Part shown: in pieces, positions 1 to 9,400 of the stretch
Layout: the number at the start of each line of letters is the position of its first letter
How positions within the stretch are numbered: position 1 is the first letter of the stretch
Assembly (NCBI GenBank): GCA_022424925.1
Contig: JAKMGM010000066.1
Location: 1 to 18,562, forward strand
Reading direction: 5' to 3'
Length of the DNA stretch: 18,562 nucleotides
Source of the DNA: Candidatus Poseidoniaceae archaeon
GTDB lineage: Archaea > Thermoplasmatota > Poseidoniia > Poseidoniales > Poseidoniaceae
The notes under the pieces: generated by a model
What the model saw: the letters and a program-made list of their open reading frames with translations, nothing else
The model's database searches: none
Told to the model about the DNA's origin: nothing
Program-made: the position numbers and the translations under genes

Positions 1-501
1 ATCATAGTCTGATACTTTCATCCCCACTTCATACTCATCCAACAAAACATCGTATGGATTCGATTCCCCTCCATAGTATGCAATCTTCTTTTTGGTCATC
101 TCGATGAGAGATTCAAGTTGTGGTAAAAAAGATTGGAAATCTGAATTCTGTCGTGCTTTTTGCCATGAAATCAACGCTTCGGACTTGGCCTTCGCAAATG
201 CGGCCACGAACGCTGACGGTAACTGTACCGCCTTGTCATATGCGCGACGAATTTCTCGAACATTGGCTCGTTGGTCTTCATCAAGTCCTTCCGATTGTTC
301 AAGTTGTGACAGGAGACGACCCATTTCATCATCAGTCAACCGTGTGTGGCGCTCGGCTGCAAGCCATGACAAAATATCTGAACGCGCTTCTGAACCCTTC
401 GCTGGCATGATGGTTTCTTGATCCCACCCAAGATGGCCTTGAAGGGCCCCCAATCGATGAATGTCTTTGACACGTTCAATGAATACCTGATAGTTCTGCA
501 T
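1..501 (-). CDS. Carboxypeptidase Taq family (M32) metallopeptidase, N-terminal part, cut at window edge
   Basis: This is the first 167 codons of a gene that continues past the left edge. M32 enzymes are zinc carboxypeptidases that trim residues from peptide C-termini in the cytoplasm. The fragment carries the family's N-terminal landmarks. LGWDQETIMP lies at about residues 23-32, followed by GSEAR. NVREIRRAYDKAVQLP is in the middle, and NPYDVLLDEYEVGM is near the cut end. The catalytic HExxH lies further in and is outside the window. The ATG at 501 was chosen because the family starts about 20-25 residues before the LGWDQET motif and an in-frame stop (517-519) lies just upstream. The gene is divergent from the M29-like gene at 616. 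Recognition by motif is strong; activity cannot be judged without the zinc site. Confidence 0.92.
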   Translation of the reverse strand, partial: MQNYQVFIERVKDIHRLGALQGHLGWDQETIMPAKGSEARSDILSWLAAERHTRLTDDEMGRLLSQLEQSEGLDEDQRANVREIRRAYDKAVQLPSAFVAAFAKAKSEALISWQKARQNSDFQSFLPQLESLIEMTKKKIAYYGGESNPYDVLLDEYEVGMKVSDYD

Positions 502-615
502 GTGTGTCCCACCGCATCATCCATGATGAACACTCGTACGAACTCCTGTGCACTTGCAAAAACCATTGGACAAAAACTGCCACACATTGAAGGCATTAAG
601 CCTCCTCGGATAAGT

Positions 616-1788
616 ATGGTGCGGCCTTTTTCTCGTAAGGCAAAGAAAATCGCACCAGTTCGTATTGATGATGAAGAACTGCAAGAGGTTATTGATGAAG
701 TCGAAGAACCCATCGAAGTCGTCAACGAAACGGATGGTGAGCACACGAAGGGGAAGATTCCAACCGTCATTCCATTTTCGGAACTTTCTATAGAAGAGGT
801 CTCAGGGCACTTGAAGAATAGCGCTCAAACCGTTATCAAAACATGTATGGATATCCGAAGAGGAGAAAACGTACTCATTGTGTGTGACCCTACCACTGGA
901 GATATCGGTCAAGCGTTGCATGAGGCGGCAAATGAACGCTCAGATAGAGTTCTTCTCATCGTAATGCCAAAAGCACGTCATCATGGTGAGGAACCGCCCT
1001 CACCAGTTGCAAACCTAATGCGGCAACAACAAGTTGTCATTGCCCCAACGAGATATTCCCTAACGCACACACGAGCAATCCAGCAATCGGTTAGAGCAGG
1101 TGCGCGGGTTGCAACAATGCCTGGAATGACCAATGAAATGTTCAGTAGAGGAGGCATGTCTGCCGATTTTAACGAAATCAAACAAAAGATCAGCGACCTC
1201 AACCCCTTTTTCCGCCGACGGAGAATTGTTCGTGTCAAATCAGAACAAGGCACGGATGTTTCATTCGAAGTCGGGTGGCGTGACTGGAAGCTGGATGATA
1301 ACGGAATCTGTAATCGACCAAAAATGCTCACAAATCTACCTGCAGGTAAGGCTTTCATAATGCCTCGAGAGGGGACGATGAATGGTACGGTGGTTATCGA
1401 TGGTTCATGGGAATCAAATCTCGTCGACGAACCAATAACACTGGTCATTGAAGACGGCATGGTCATGGACGTAAAAGGCGGAACCATTGCAGCATCGATA
1501 CGCCAAGAGTTCGGTGAGGCTGCCAAGCGTCTGCGTACGAAAGACCGAGAAAACGTATGGACTGTTGCAGAATTTGGCTTTGGTATGAATCCACAAGCGC
1601 GTCTATCCGGCAATGTGCTGGAAGACGAAAAGCGGTTGGGAACATGCTATTTTTCTGTCGGTGACAACACCACACTTGGTGGTACATCTGCAGTCGGCAT
1701 TCATATTCCCGGTGTACTGAAAAACGCCAGTGTTTGGCTGGACGATACACAATTCATTTCCAAAGGTAGTTTCACCCTTTGGGAATAA
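616..1788 (+). CDS. M29 aminopeptidase-like protein with altered metal ligands
   Basis: Related to M29 metallo-aminopeptidases (aminopeptidase T/AmpS group, COG2309-like). With this start it has 390 residues. Residues 1-60 are an acidic, low-complexity extension. The domain begins near residue 65, with GENVLIVCDP at about 81-90 and family landmarks such as NLPAGKAF (about 240), AEFGFGMNP (about 317) and LEDEKRLGT (about 334). Several positions that bind the two metals in the family look substituted. The usual GEV is GKA, the usual GTxH is GTCY, and the usual HxD is HIP. It may therefore be a diverged or non-catalytic member. The frame is open upstream, so ATGs at 523 or 526 are possible starts; 616 avoids crowding the divergent M32 gene. 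Its stop abuts the stop of the convergent gene at 1789. Confidence 0.8.
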   Translation: MVRPFSRKAKKIAPVRIDDEELQEVIDEVEEPIEVVNETDGEHTKGKIPTVIPFSELSIEEVSGHLKNSAQTVIKTCMDIRRGENVLIVCDPTTGDIGQALHEAANERSDRVLLIVMPKARHHGEEPPSPVANLMRQQQVVIAPTRYSLTHTRAIQQSVRAGARVATMPGMTNEMFSRGGMSADFNEIKQKISDLNPFFRRRRIVRVKSEQGTDVSFEVGWRDWKLDDNGICNRPKMLTNLPAGKAFIMPREGTMNGTVVIDGSWESNLVDEPITLVIEDGMVMDVKGGTIAASIRQEFGEAAKRLRTKDRENVWTVAEFGFGMNPQARLSGNVLEDEKRLGTCYFSVGDNTTLGGTSAVGIHIPGVLKNASVWLDDTQFISKGSFTLWE

Positions 1789-3372
1789 TCACCGCACAGC
1801 ATTTTGCGTACCGCAGATTGGACAAAATCTCCAATACGGGTCAAGTCCGATTCCGCAGCCACGGCATAGAACGCCAGAGCGTATTGTGGGCTGTACGGGT
1901 TGCTGAGGTTGATTCCAGCCCTGTTGTTGTTGGTTCCAAGCCTGTTGAGGTTGCTGGACAGGCTGCTGCTGATTCCAAGCCTGTTGAGGTTGCTGGACGG
2001 GCTGCTGCTGATTCCAAGCCTGTTGAGGTTGCTGGGCGGGCTGCTGCTGATTCCAAGCCTGTTGAGGTTGTTGAGACGGCTGTTGCGGCGGTTGTTGCGG
2101 CTGTGATAGCGGTTTGCGGATTGGAGCAACTGGACGAGGAAGGTCTTGTGCTTTCTCGGCTGCTGGTGAAGAAAGGAACTCAGAGAGGGATACTGAGCCG
2201 TCACCGTCCGTATCTGCTTGTTCGTGTAGGGCTTCGGCTTCCTCGATTGTCGTACCGGTAGCAACAGCCAACTCTTCAACTGAAAGTTCCTTATTTCCAT
2301 CCGTGTCTGCCGCAAGGAAATGTTCTGCAACACTCACGAACTCAGGCTCTTTCGCTACCTCTTCGGATACCGGCTCTACTGACTCGATGACCGGTTCCAA
2401 AGGCATCTCTGGTTCTGGCACTTGGGCAACTGGTTCAACGATTGGAGGTGTTTCAACAGGCGCAGCGGGTTCATCTTTACCCAAACCGATGTCAAATGCA
2501 CCGGAGAAGGCATCTTCTTCAGCACGGGCGACCATACGTTCGTTGCTGGTATCGAGCGTTGGTTCGACGGTTACCACGGGTTCGAGGTCGGGTAGATCAA
2601 CCGTCGTGCTGATTTCTTCGGGTGTGGGCAGGTCTGGTAGCGCCACTTTCTCTTGAACAGGCGATGTCGGGGGCGGGAGAGGGACTTCGTCAACCATTTC
2701 CGGTAGCGAAACAGAAGATGGGGTGGATGTGGTTTGAGGGGTAGGGAGTGGCGTTGAGGCGCTTTTGATTGGTGCTGCAGATGCGTTTCCGCTCGATAAA
2801 GACGGGACGGGCAATGCATGGCCGGCCACATCCAGCGACGCGTCAAGTTCATCAGCCACGGTGAGTAATGTACCAAGATGCGTTACAGGGTCAGCGAACA
2901 ATGTCCTAAGTTCGTTGAGATAACGTAAAACTTCGCCTTCGGAGCCAGTCGTTGAGGCAACCGCCAGTAACTTGAGAATCCTCATCGGGTCAGCCAGCGT
3001 AGCTAACTTGCTTTGGTCTTCGGACGAAAGAGAAGGAGATTGTCCACTGGATTCACCAGATGAGTCCGGCAGACCAAGATACTGTGAAAGTGGGTCGGGG
3101 AGACTCATGAGCCCCAGATGACCGGCGACCAGGTAGTAAATCTCACCGCCCTCGCACTGAATTCGCTCGCTCGCAGCTTCAAAATCAAAATCACCCGGCA
3201 AAAGCACGATGTCTGACAAGATGGAGAAAAACTGCTCCATTGCTGAATCTTGGTCCATGGCCATGAGCGTATGCACCATATCTGAGGAATCAATGACGCC
3301 AAAATACGCTGCAGCATCATCAACTTCGATACCGGTCGGCAATGATGCACCTTCAAGTTCTTCTTCAGCCAT
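1789..3372 (-). CDS. Cytoplasmic EF-hand protein with Gln-rich repeats and C-terminal zinc ribbon
   Basis: Unrecognised 527-residue protein with no signal peptide or membrane helix, so probably cytoplasmic. Residues 1-170 look folded and helical. They are followed by a long Pro/Glu/Val-rich linker (about 190-345). Two canonical EF-hand loops come next, DTDGNKELSVEE and DTDGDGSVSLSE (about 350-400), with acidic residues at positions 1, 3, 5 or 7 and 12, so calcium binding is likely. Then comes a Gln-rich stretch with a 13-residue unit resembling QPQQAWNQQQPVQ, repeated four times (about 427-495). The C-terminus is a zinc ribbon with CRGCG and CPICG. Its role is unknown; calcium-dependent scaffolding or assembly is only a guess. 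The ATG at 3372 was preferred because GAGGGGGG lies 5 bases upstream; an in-frame TTG at 3396 is less likely. Confidence 0.85.
   Translation of the reverse strand: MAEEELEGASLPTGIEVDDAAAYFGVIDSSDMVHTLMAMDQDSAMEQFFSILSDIVLLPGDFDFEAASERIQCEGGEIYYLVAGHLGLMSLPDPLSQYLGLPDSSGESSGQSPSLSSEDQSKLATLADPMRILKLLAVASTTGSEGEVLRYLNELRTLFADPVTHLGTLLTVADELDASLDVAGHALPVPSLSSGNASAAPIKSASTPLPTPQTTSTPSSVSLPEMVDEVPLPPPTSPVQEKVALPDLPTPEEISTTVDLPDLEPVVTVEPTLDTSNERMVARAEEDAFSGAFDIGLGKDEPAAPVETPPIVEPVAQVPEPEMPLEPVIESVEPVSEEVAKEPEFVSVAEHFLAADTDGNKELSVEELAVATGTTIEEAEALHEQADTDGDGSVSLSEFLSSPAAEKAQDLPRPVAPIRKPLSQPQQPPQQPSQQPQQAWNQQQPAQQPQQAWNQQQPVQQPQQAWNQQQPVQQPQQAWNQQQQGWNQPQQPVQPTIRSGVLCRGCGIGLDPYWRFCPICGTQNAVR
1934..2089 (-). 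repeat. Four tandem 39-bp units encoding a Gln-rich 13-residue repeat
   Basis: Units start at 1934, 1973, 2012 and 2051, each opening on the plus strand with TTCCAAGCCTGTTGAGGTTG. The first three differ by only a couple of bases; the fourth has drifted at its end. In the minus-strand gene the unit encodes a QQPQQAWNQQQP-type peptide. Near identity at DNA level, including third positions, suggests recent expansion by slippage or unequal recombination. Confidence 0.95.
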
Positions 3373-3377
3373 GTCAA

Positions 3378-3385
3378 CCCCCCTC
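3378..3385 (-). promoter_or_regulatory. Shine-Dalgarno-like GAGGGGGG before the EF-hand/zinc-ribbon gene
   Basis: On the minus strand GAGGGGGG ends 5 bases before the ATG at 3372, a normal archaeal spacing. It decides this start over the upstream TTG at 3396. The remaining gap to the giant gene (up to 3458) shows no clear TATA box or terminator. Confidence 0.6.
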
Positions 3386-3458
3386 ATATCGTCCAATTGA
3401 ATCGTGTTCTTGAGTATGATGTTTCATAACGATGCTGCGTCAAACTCTTTTCACACAT

Positions 3459-6400
3459 TCATCGATTCCTCCCAAGGTTGAAAATGGCACGTGATTGAGG
3501 TGCAGACCATCCTGTCCCCTGAAGTTGCATCAAAATTGTACGCTCATCATCTCCATCAGCCAAAGCCTCGTGTACCCAATCCGCTGCGGATTCACGGTCT
3601 GCAGTTTGCCATTCTTCGAAAATTGACAAATCGACCTTTAATTTAGCCTTGCGAACCTTTGCAGAGCCTTCAGCATCTGGTTCGCTTGCCTCAACGACAG
3701 TACTGACTTTCTTGGCTGCCGTTCGAGGTGCTGTTTTGGAACCAGGCGGCCCACGGCTTGGAGGTTTCGAAGCGCTCTTAGGAGGGCCTCCAGGGCCTCG
3801 TCCGGGCGGTCCACGCGATGGCCCAGCAGCAGGTTTACTGGGACTGCTTTTCGGTGGGCCGCCGGGACCTCGGCTTGGAGAACGGCCCGAAGGACCGCCT
3901 GTGGTCGTAGAAGGTGCCTTTTGCTGCGGTCGCGTTGCAGCGCGACTGTTACGGAATGGAAGTGGTTCATCGTCGTCGTCGTCGTCCCAGTCGTCCTCAT
4001 CATCATCAAGATCGTACTCATCACCTCGGCGACGGAGAAGGACAATTCCTACGAGGAGTACTACGAAAAGACCGACTCCGCCAGCGATGAGGTTTGTTGA
4101 ACTCATCAGAGAAGACGTTTCATCACCAGCACTCGAATCCTTCTTTGGACATCCGTCCGCAAATCCATCGTCACCAGCAGCCTCATTGGGGCAGTTATCA
4201 ATCAAATCCGATACGCCGTCGTTATCTGAATCCAGCTGGCTCAACACACATCCGTTCTCGTCAATACTGTCCTTTTGAGAGTACGGGGTATCAGGACACA
4301 AATCTGGAGATGTCCCGTTCGGGTTGTCTCCCAGCCCATCATAATCTGCATCGATCCACTGTGTCGGATTGCCCGCAAGACCTGCAGGTTCAAATTCATC
4401 TCGATAGCCATCTCCATCGTCGAAGCAACCGAGGAAATCAACGAATGAAGTTCCAAATTCGGCAGGGCATTCGTCGGCATCAACTCCTGCAGGGTTATCG
4501 CCGTAACCATCACCATCTTGGTCGAACCATTGTGTTGCATCCGAAGGGAAAGCATCTCCGGATTGATTCTCACGAAGTCCAGAAGTTTCGTTCAGCGTGT
4601 AAATGTAGGTTCCAAAATAACCATCCCCATCGGGGTCCGCCGATTCGTCAATACAGCCATCAGAAAGAACCGGAGTCCCCTGAGGCGTATCTGGGCACTG
4701 GTCATCTGCATCTTTAACGCCATCCATGTCGGTGTCACGTTCTGAAGCAGAACATCCATTTTCATCAACACTCTCTCGTTCGCTTTCAACGGTATTCGGA
4801 CACAAGTCGGCAGGACCTGCAACGTTATCCATGTCGTCATCTGACAAGAGTTGTTCATCACTGCATCCATCAGCATTAACAGCATCACTGAATGTCGTCG
4901 ACGGGCAGAGGTCTGCATCGTTAAACACAGTATCTTCATCGTCATCCAATTGGTTGTCGGCACAACCTACCGAATTGACGGTGAGACCCGTATCGGTGTT
5001 GGGGCAGATGTCTTCCAAGTTCGGGATAAAGTCGCCGTCATCATCGGTACCGTCAATAAAACGGCATCCGATACCGGTGCCGTCAACAAAAGGACTTGTC
5101 CCCTCAAGAACACCGGCAATCGTCGGGCATTCGTCCGCCTGGAAACCGTTTGGATTGTCACCGAATCCGTCATCATCAAAGTCAAGCCATTGTGTAGGGT
5201 CTGTAGGGAATTCATCTTGTGAATCCATCCAACCATCGCCATCGGAATCGGGGCATCCAGGATAGGGGCTTGTTGAATTGCCGAACACACCCGGACAGCC
5301 ATCAAGAACAAGTCCGTCACCGTCATTCTCTGTCGAGTTGTCGGTAAGATTGTACGAATCGGTCCAGCGGTCGGGATGTCCGTCAGAATCGTTGTCTTCC
5401 GCTGCGGCTACATTATCGGGGAAACGGTCAGGATTTGTCGCACCCTCTGAACCGTTATCGCCGTAACCGTCACCGTCACTGTCCGCCCACTGCGTGGGGT
5501 CTGTCGGCCAAGCATCTGCTCCAAGTGAGGCGTTCCAAACATAGGGAACCGATGATGGGTCGGATGAACCGTCACCATCGGAATCTGGGCAACCCTTGCG
5601 GTCTCGGAACGATTCGCCATAATCAAACCTACAAGAATCGCCTTGTACCAAATCAGAGGAATTGTCGCCCCATCCGTCCCCATCAGTATCCTTGTACTGT
5701 GAAGGATTGAATGGGAACAAATCACCATCAGGCTGGCTCGAATCGTATTCGGTTATACAGCAGTCTGGACCCGAATTATCGCCATAACCATCGCCATCTG
5801 AATCCGAAGCGAGTTTCCAGTTAAAGATGAATACATCGCCATCAAAATACATGAAATTATTGTTCGACCATCCGTCCTGGTCGTAATCATCACAACCCAT
5901 TCGGTCAATCCATGATTCGCCTGAATCATCGTTGCATGCGTCATCCACATCAGCATAGCCGTCGTTATCAAAGTCAAGACACCCATAGGTGAAGAATGCC
6001 GACGGTGCATTGTCGGTAGGACAGGCATCCGTCAATGGTCCGAGTGAATTATCACCGTATCCATCTCCATCGCCGTCCGACCACTGGTTTCCGAGATGAG
6101 GCAAGTCATCAACCAAATCAAACACCAAATCCCTATCTGAATCTGGATAAAGACGCAGCGATTTGACGACCTGTGCCATGTCGTCCTTGAACGCCATGTG
6201 AAGGGTTTCATTGGCGTCGGTGTACAAACCAACACTGCCCATGGTCGATACATCACCAAACGAGAGTGAATTCCAGTGGTATGTTGTTTCAGCAGCATTC
6301 AAACTGTTCCATGTTAGGAGGTTTGTTTGTCCAACGCTGGTCATAAGCATGAACGTGTGGTTTTCGACTGATAGATCCCAAGTTCCGCCAGCGTTTGAGG

Positions 6401-9400
6401 CGGGTTGGGCTCCGAAGGATGACCAGTTTCCTGTCGTGTTACGAACATACAGCACATCGCTGTTTGAATCGCCACGCACCGCCATAGCAGGCCATTCTCC
6501 GCCGACGAGGTCGAGACTGAACGAACCAACTGCTCCAGATGGTTGAGCAAGATTTGCAACGGATGTCCATGTCGTATTTGCCTCCAATGAAGAACCGTTC
6601 AACTGACGCTCGTATACACTCAGCACACCTGTTGAAGTGAGCGTAGAAACAATGAGGACATCGGCATCGGTTTTCTCCATCGAAATGTTACTCGAAATAT
6701 CGCTCAAACCCGTGATAACGTGTTCAGTGACGTTGAAGCCGTTGTAGAGCCAAACCGACAGGTTGTAATTGGACGCATCCGCATCAATCAGGGCCACTGC
6801 AAGATCGCCGTTTGGTAAAATGAGAGGTGCAAAATCACCGGATGCCGCCGAACCTGCGTCTCCCAGCTGCGTGTTCACCCAGTTCCCGCCCGATTCCTCC
6901 AAATAGACCAACTGTTCGTTAACCGCGTCTCGATAAACTGCGGCTGAAGAATCGTTTCTGTCAATAACCACCTGAATCGGATCGGCGAGGTCGACGCCTG
7001 TGGATATCGAAGAATGCGACCATGTTGAATTGCCTTCTTGCGATGCATAAATGACGAATCCATTGACATCATCGGCCGCACGCATGATGTGTTGATGTCC
7101 CTCTGAATCAAGAGCAGAACCGAGGAATTGCGCAGTTGTCAGCGTCGTGAGAATTCCTTGTTCAACTGCTGTGTAACTTGAGGTTGTGTGAACTTTGATG
7201 GCTTCACCACCTTCGGTAGTCATGATGATTGGCCTTCCAGAATCGGTACCTGCAAATGCGAAACTGGTTTGATTCGAGGAATGCGAAGGGAGTGTTTTGT
7301 CGGCCCAAACACCTGTGGGTGTTCCGTCATCAACGTGCTCAAGGTATCGCAATGTCTGCGATTCCTCAAAAGCAAGGAGCATGCTCGACTCGCCACGGCT
7401 TGAGGTCGAAAGGTCGAGGAATGAGAGTTGCTCATCAAAGGAAAAAGTGGTTGATTCCCAATCTCGCTCAGAATACATTTCGTGGAGAACCTCATAGGAT
7501 GACCCCGTACTTTGTCGTGCACTCATACTGATTTCACTCAATCCATCACCGTCAATATCGCCGTTGGTAGAAATTGACAAGCCCTTGTAGGATTGGGCTG
7601 AGCCGGTAGCGAGTAACTCAGAGATTGAAGTGAGTCCCACTGATGAGCCCAAATGAAGTTCGACTTTGCCAGCTCGTGTCGCCCCGAGTTGCATGAGCAA
7701 TACATCGTCATATCCATCTTCGTTAACATCGCCCGCTTGCTTGAACATACGGCCCAGCATGGCATTTGGGTCTTCCCCAGAACGCGTCCAATTCGGTGTC
7801 GAAGAAGAGATGCCAGAGGAGGAACCGTGATACAACCAGACTTTTCCAGCCTGATAAGCAGAAGTACTGTTGTACAATTCCGAGAACATCATGTCATCGT
7901 AACCGTCACCGTTGACATCACCGATGAAATCAACTGTATATCCAAACATCTTACCCTGGAGATTCGATGAAATTGCTTGGTCGGAAATTCCACTTACTCC
8001 AAATTCGGAGCCAAGATACACCTCAATACGTGGGAAACCTGAGAATGAATCAAAGTTGGCAGCGTTCGAAACCAGCAAGTCGTCATAACCATCGCCGTTG
8101 AGGTCGCCAGAACCTGAAACTGATTGACCCAGAAGAGTATCTTCTTGGGTTTGAGAGATATTTCGCAAGAGGTTCATCTCAGAAGCGTTGCCCGTAAAGA
8201 TTGACACTTTGCCTTTGTGAATAATTTCTGAAGGTGTAGTCGCTACGACAGTCGAATAGTTGCCTGAAACAACCGCCAAATCAGCGAATGCATCGCCGTT
8301 CATCGCCGGAATTGCTTCAATTTTCCAACCGAATGCATCACCGTCGTTACCCGTTTCATTCCACCATGACTGCTGCACGAGCCCACTGGTGTTTCCGAGA
8401 TAGATTTCCACAATGCCATTGTCACCGGCTCCGTTTCCTTGCGCGGCGTTCCAGCCAGAAGAACCGATGGCTACGTCAGCAAAACCATCACCGTTGAAAT
8501 CTGCGACAGCAATGTCTGACCCAAGCCGTTGGCCTGCTTGAGACCCTTCGATCGAAGTCATCGTGTTCAAGAGTCCTGTCGATGAACCAAACAACACAGT
8601 CACGCGCCCGTTCTCTGCGTATGTAGATGAAAAATCAGGCTCGGAATAGACGAAATCATCGTAGCCATCGTTGTTGATGTCAGCAAATGCTGATTCGCCT
8701 TCTTCGGCCGCCAAGGTGGCAGTGATTGCACTGCTCGGAACAGGATTTATTCGTCCTTCATCTTGCCCCGAGAGACTACGCAGCAACTGCAAACTGGTGA
8801 CGCCTGATGTTTGCGAAGTGGTTGCAATTTGTTCGACACCGTTAGTCTCCAGTCCCATTCCAATATGCTCAGCAAGATTCGAATCTCGCAGAAGAATGCG
8901 ACGGTCGTAGGTCGAACCATCGTAGCGAATCAAACGAACTTCGTCGTCTGCAGTGTAAAGCAGGTGCGCCATACCGCTCGCATCCATTTCGAGTTTCATC
9001 GATGCGCCCACTGGCCCCTCATCAAGCAACTGGTGATACCAGAGATTACCGCTGTAGTTCATCTCCCACAGCGAGCCGTTAACATCTCGAAAAACAGCGT
9101 ATTCAAGTTGCTTTTCAGGCAAAACGACCATCTCAAAATGGGTAGGATGAACATCGTAAAGCACGGTGATTTTTTGCCATGTCTGTTCCGAGAAGACGGA
9201 GTTAGGGAACGCAATGTGTGCTGATTTGACATTGGCTCCATCGGCATAAAGGACATACTGGCGCCCGTTTTCATTCACAGCCAATGCACAATCCACCAAA
9301 GAAGTTGCACTCGAAGGTTCAACCGAATCGACCAGATACATGTTCCATGATGACGCAGGTGATTCGGTCATTGCTGCCCCGCCTTCATACGAACCGACAT

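Noticed and set aside
92..421. Plus-strand reading frames across the left end
   Set aside because: They lie opposite the well-recognised M32 coding sequence and show no family motif.
336..596. Minus-strand ATG at 596 with a good GAGGAGG site upstream, opening a reading frame across the M32 start
   Set aside because: It is in a different frame from the M32 gene, its peptide is not protein-like past the overlap, and the M32 N-terminus at 501 matches its family without any extension.
1934..2089. CRISPR-like array
   Set aside because: Units are contiguous with no unique spacers and are fully coding.
1779..2261. Plus-strand frame with a 13-residue repeat opposite the Gln-rich region
   Set aside because: A 39-bp repeat is a multiple of three, so it repeats in every frame. 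The minus-strand frame has the EF-hands, zinc ribbon and ribosome site.
3649..4278. Long plus-strand frame opposite the tail of the giant protein
   Set aside because: Its Gly/Pro and Ser runs are mirror products of the Pro/Gly- and Asp-rich tail; it has no start signal or domain.
4140..6150. Recent DNA-level tandem duplication in the TSP3 regions
   Set aside because: The repeats are conserved only at the protein motif level; the DNA units are diverged.
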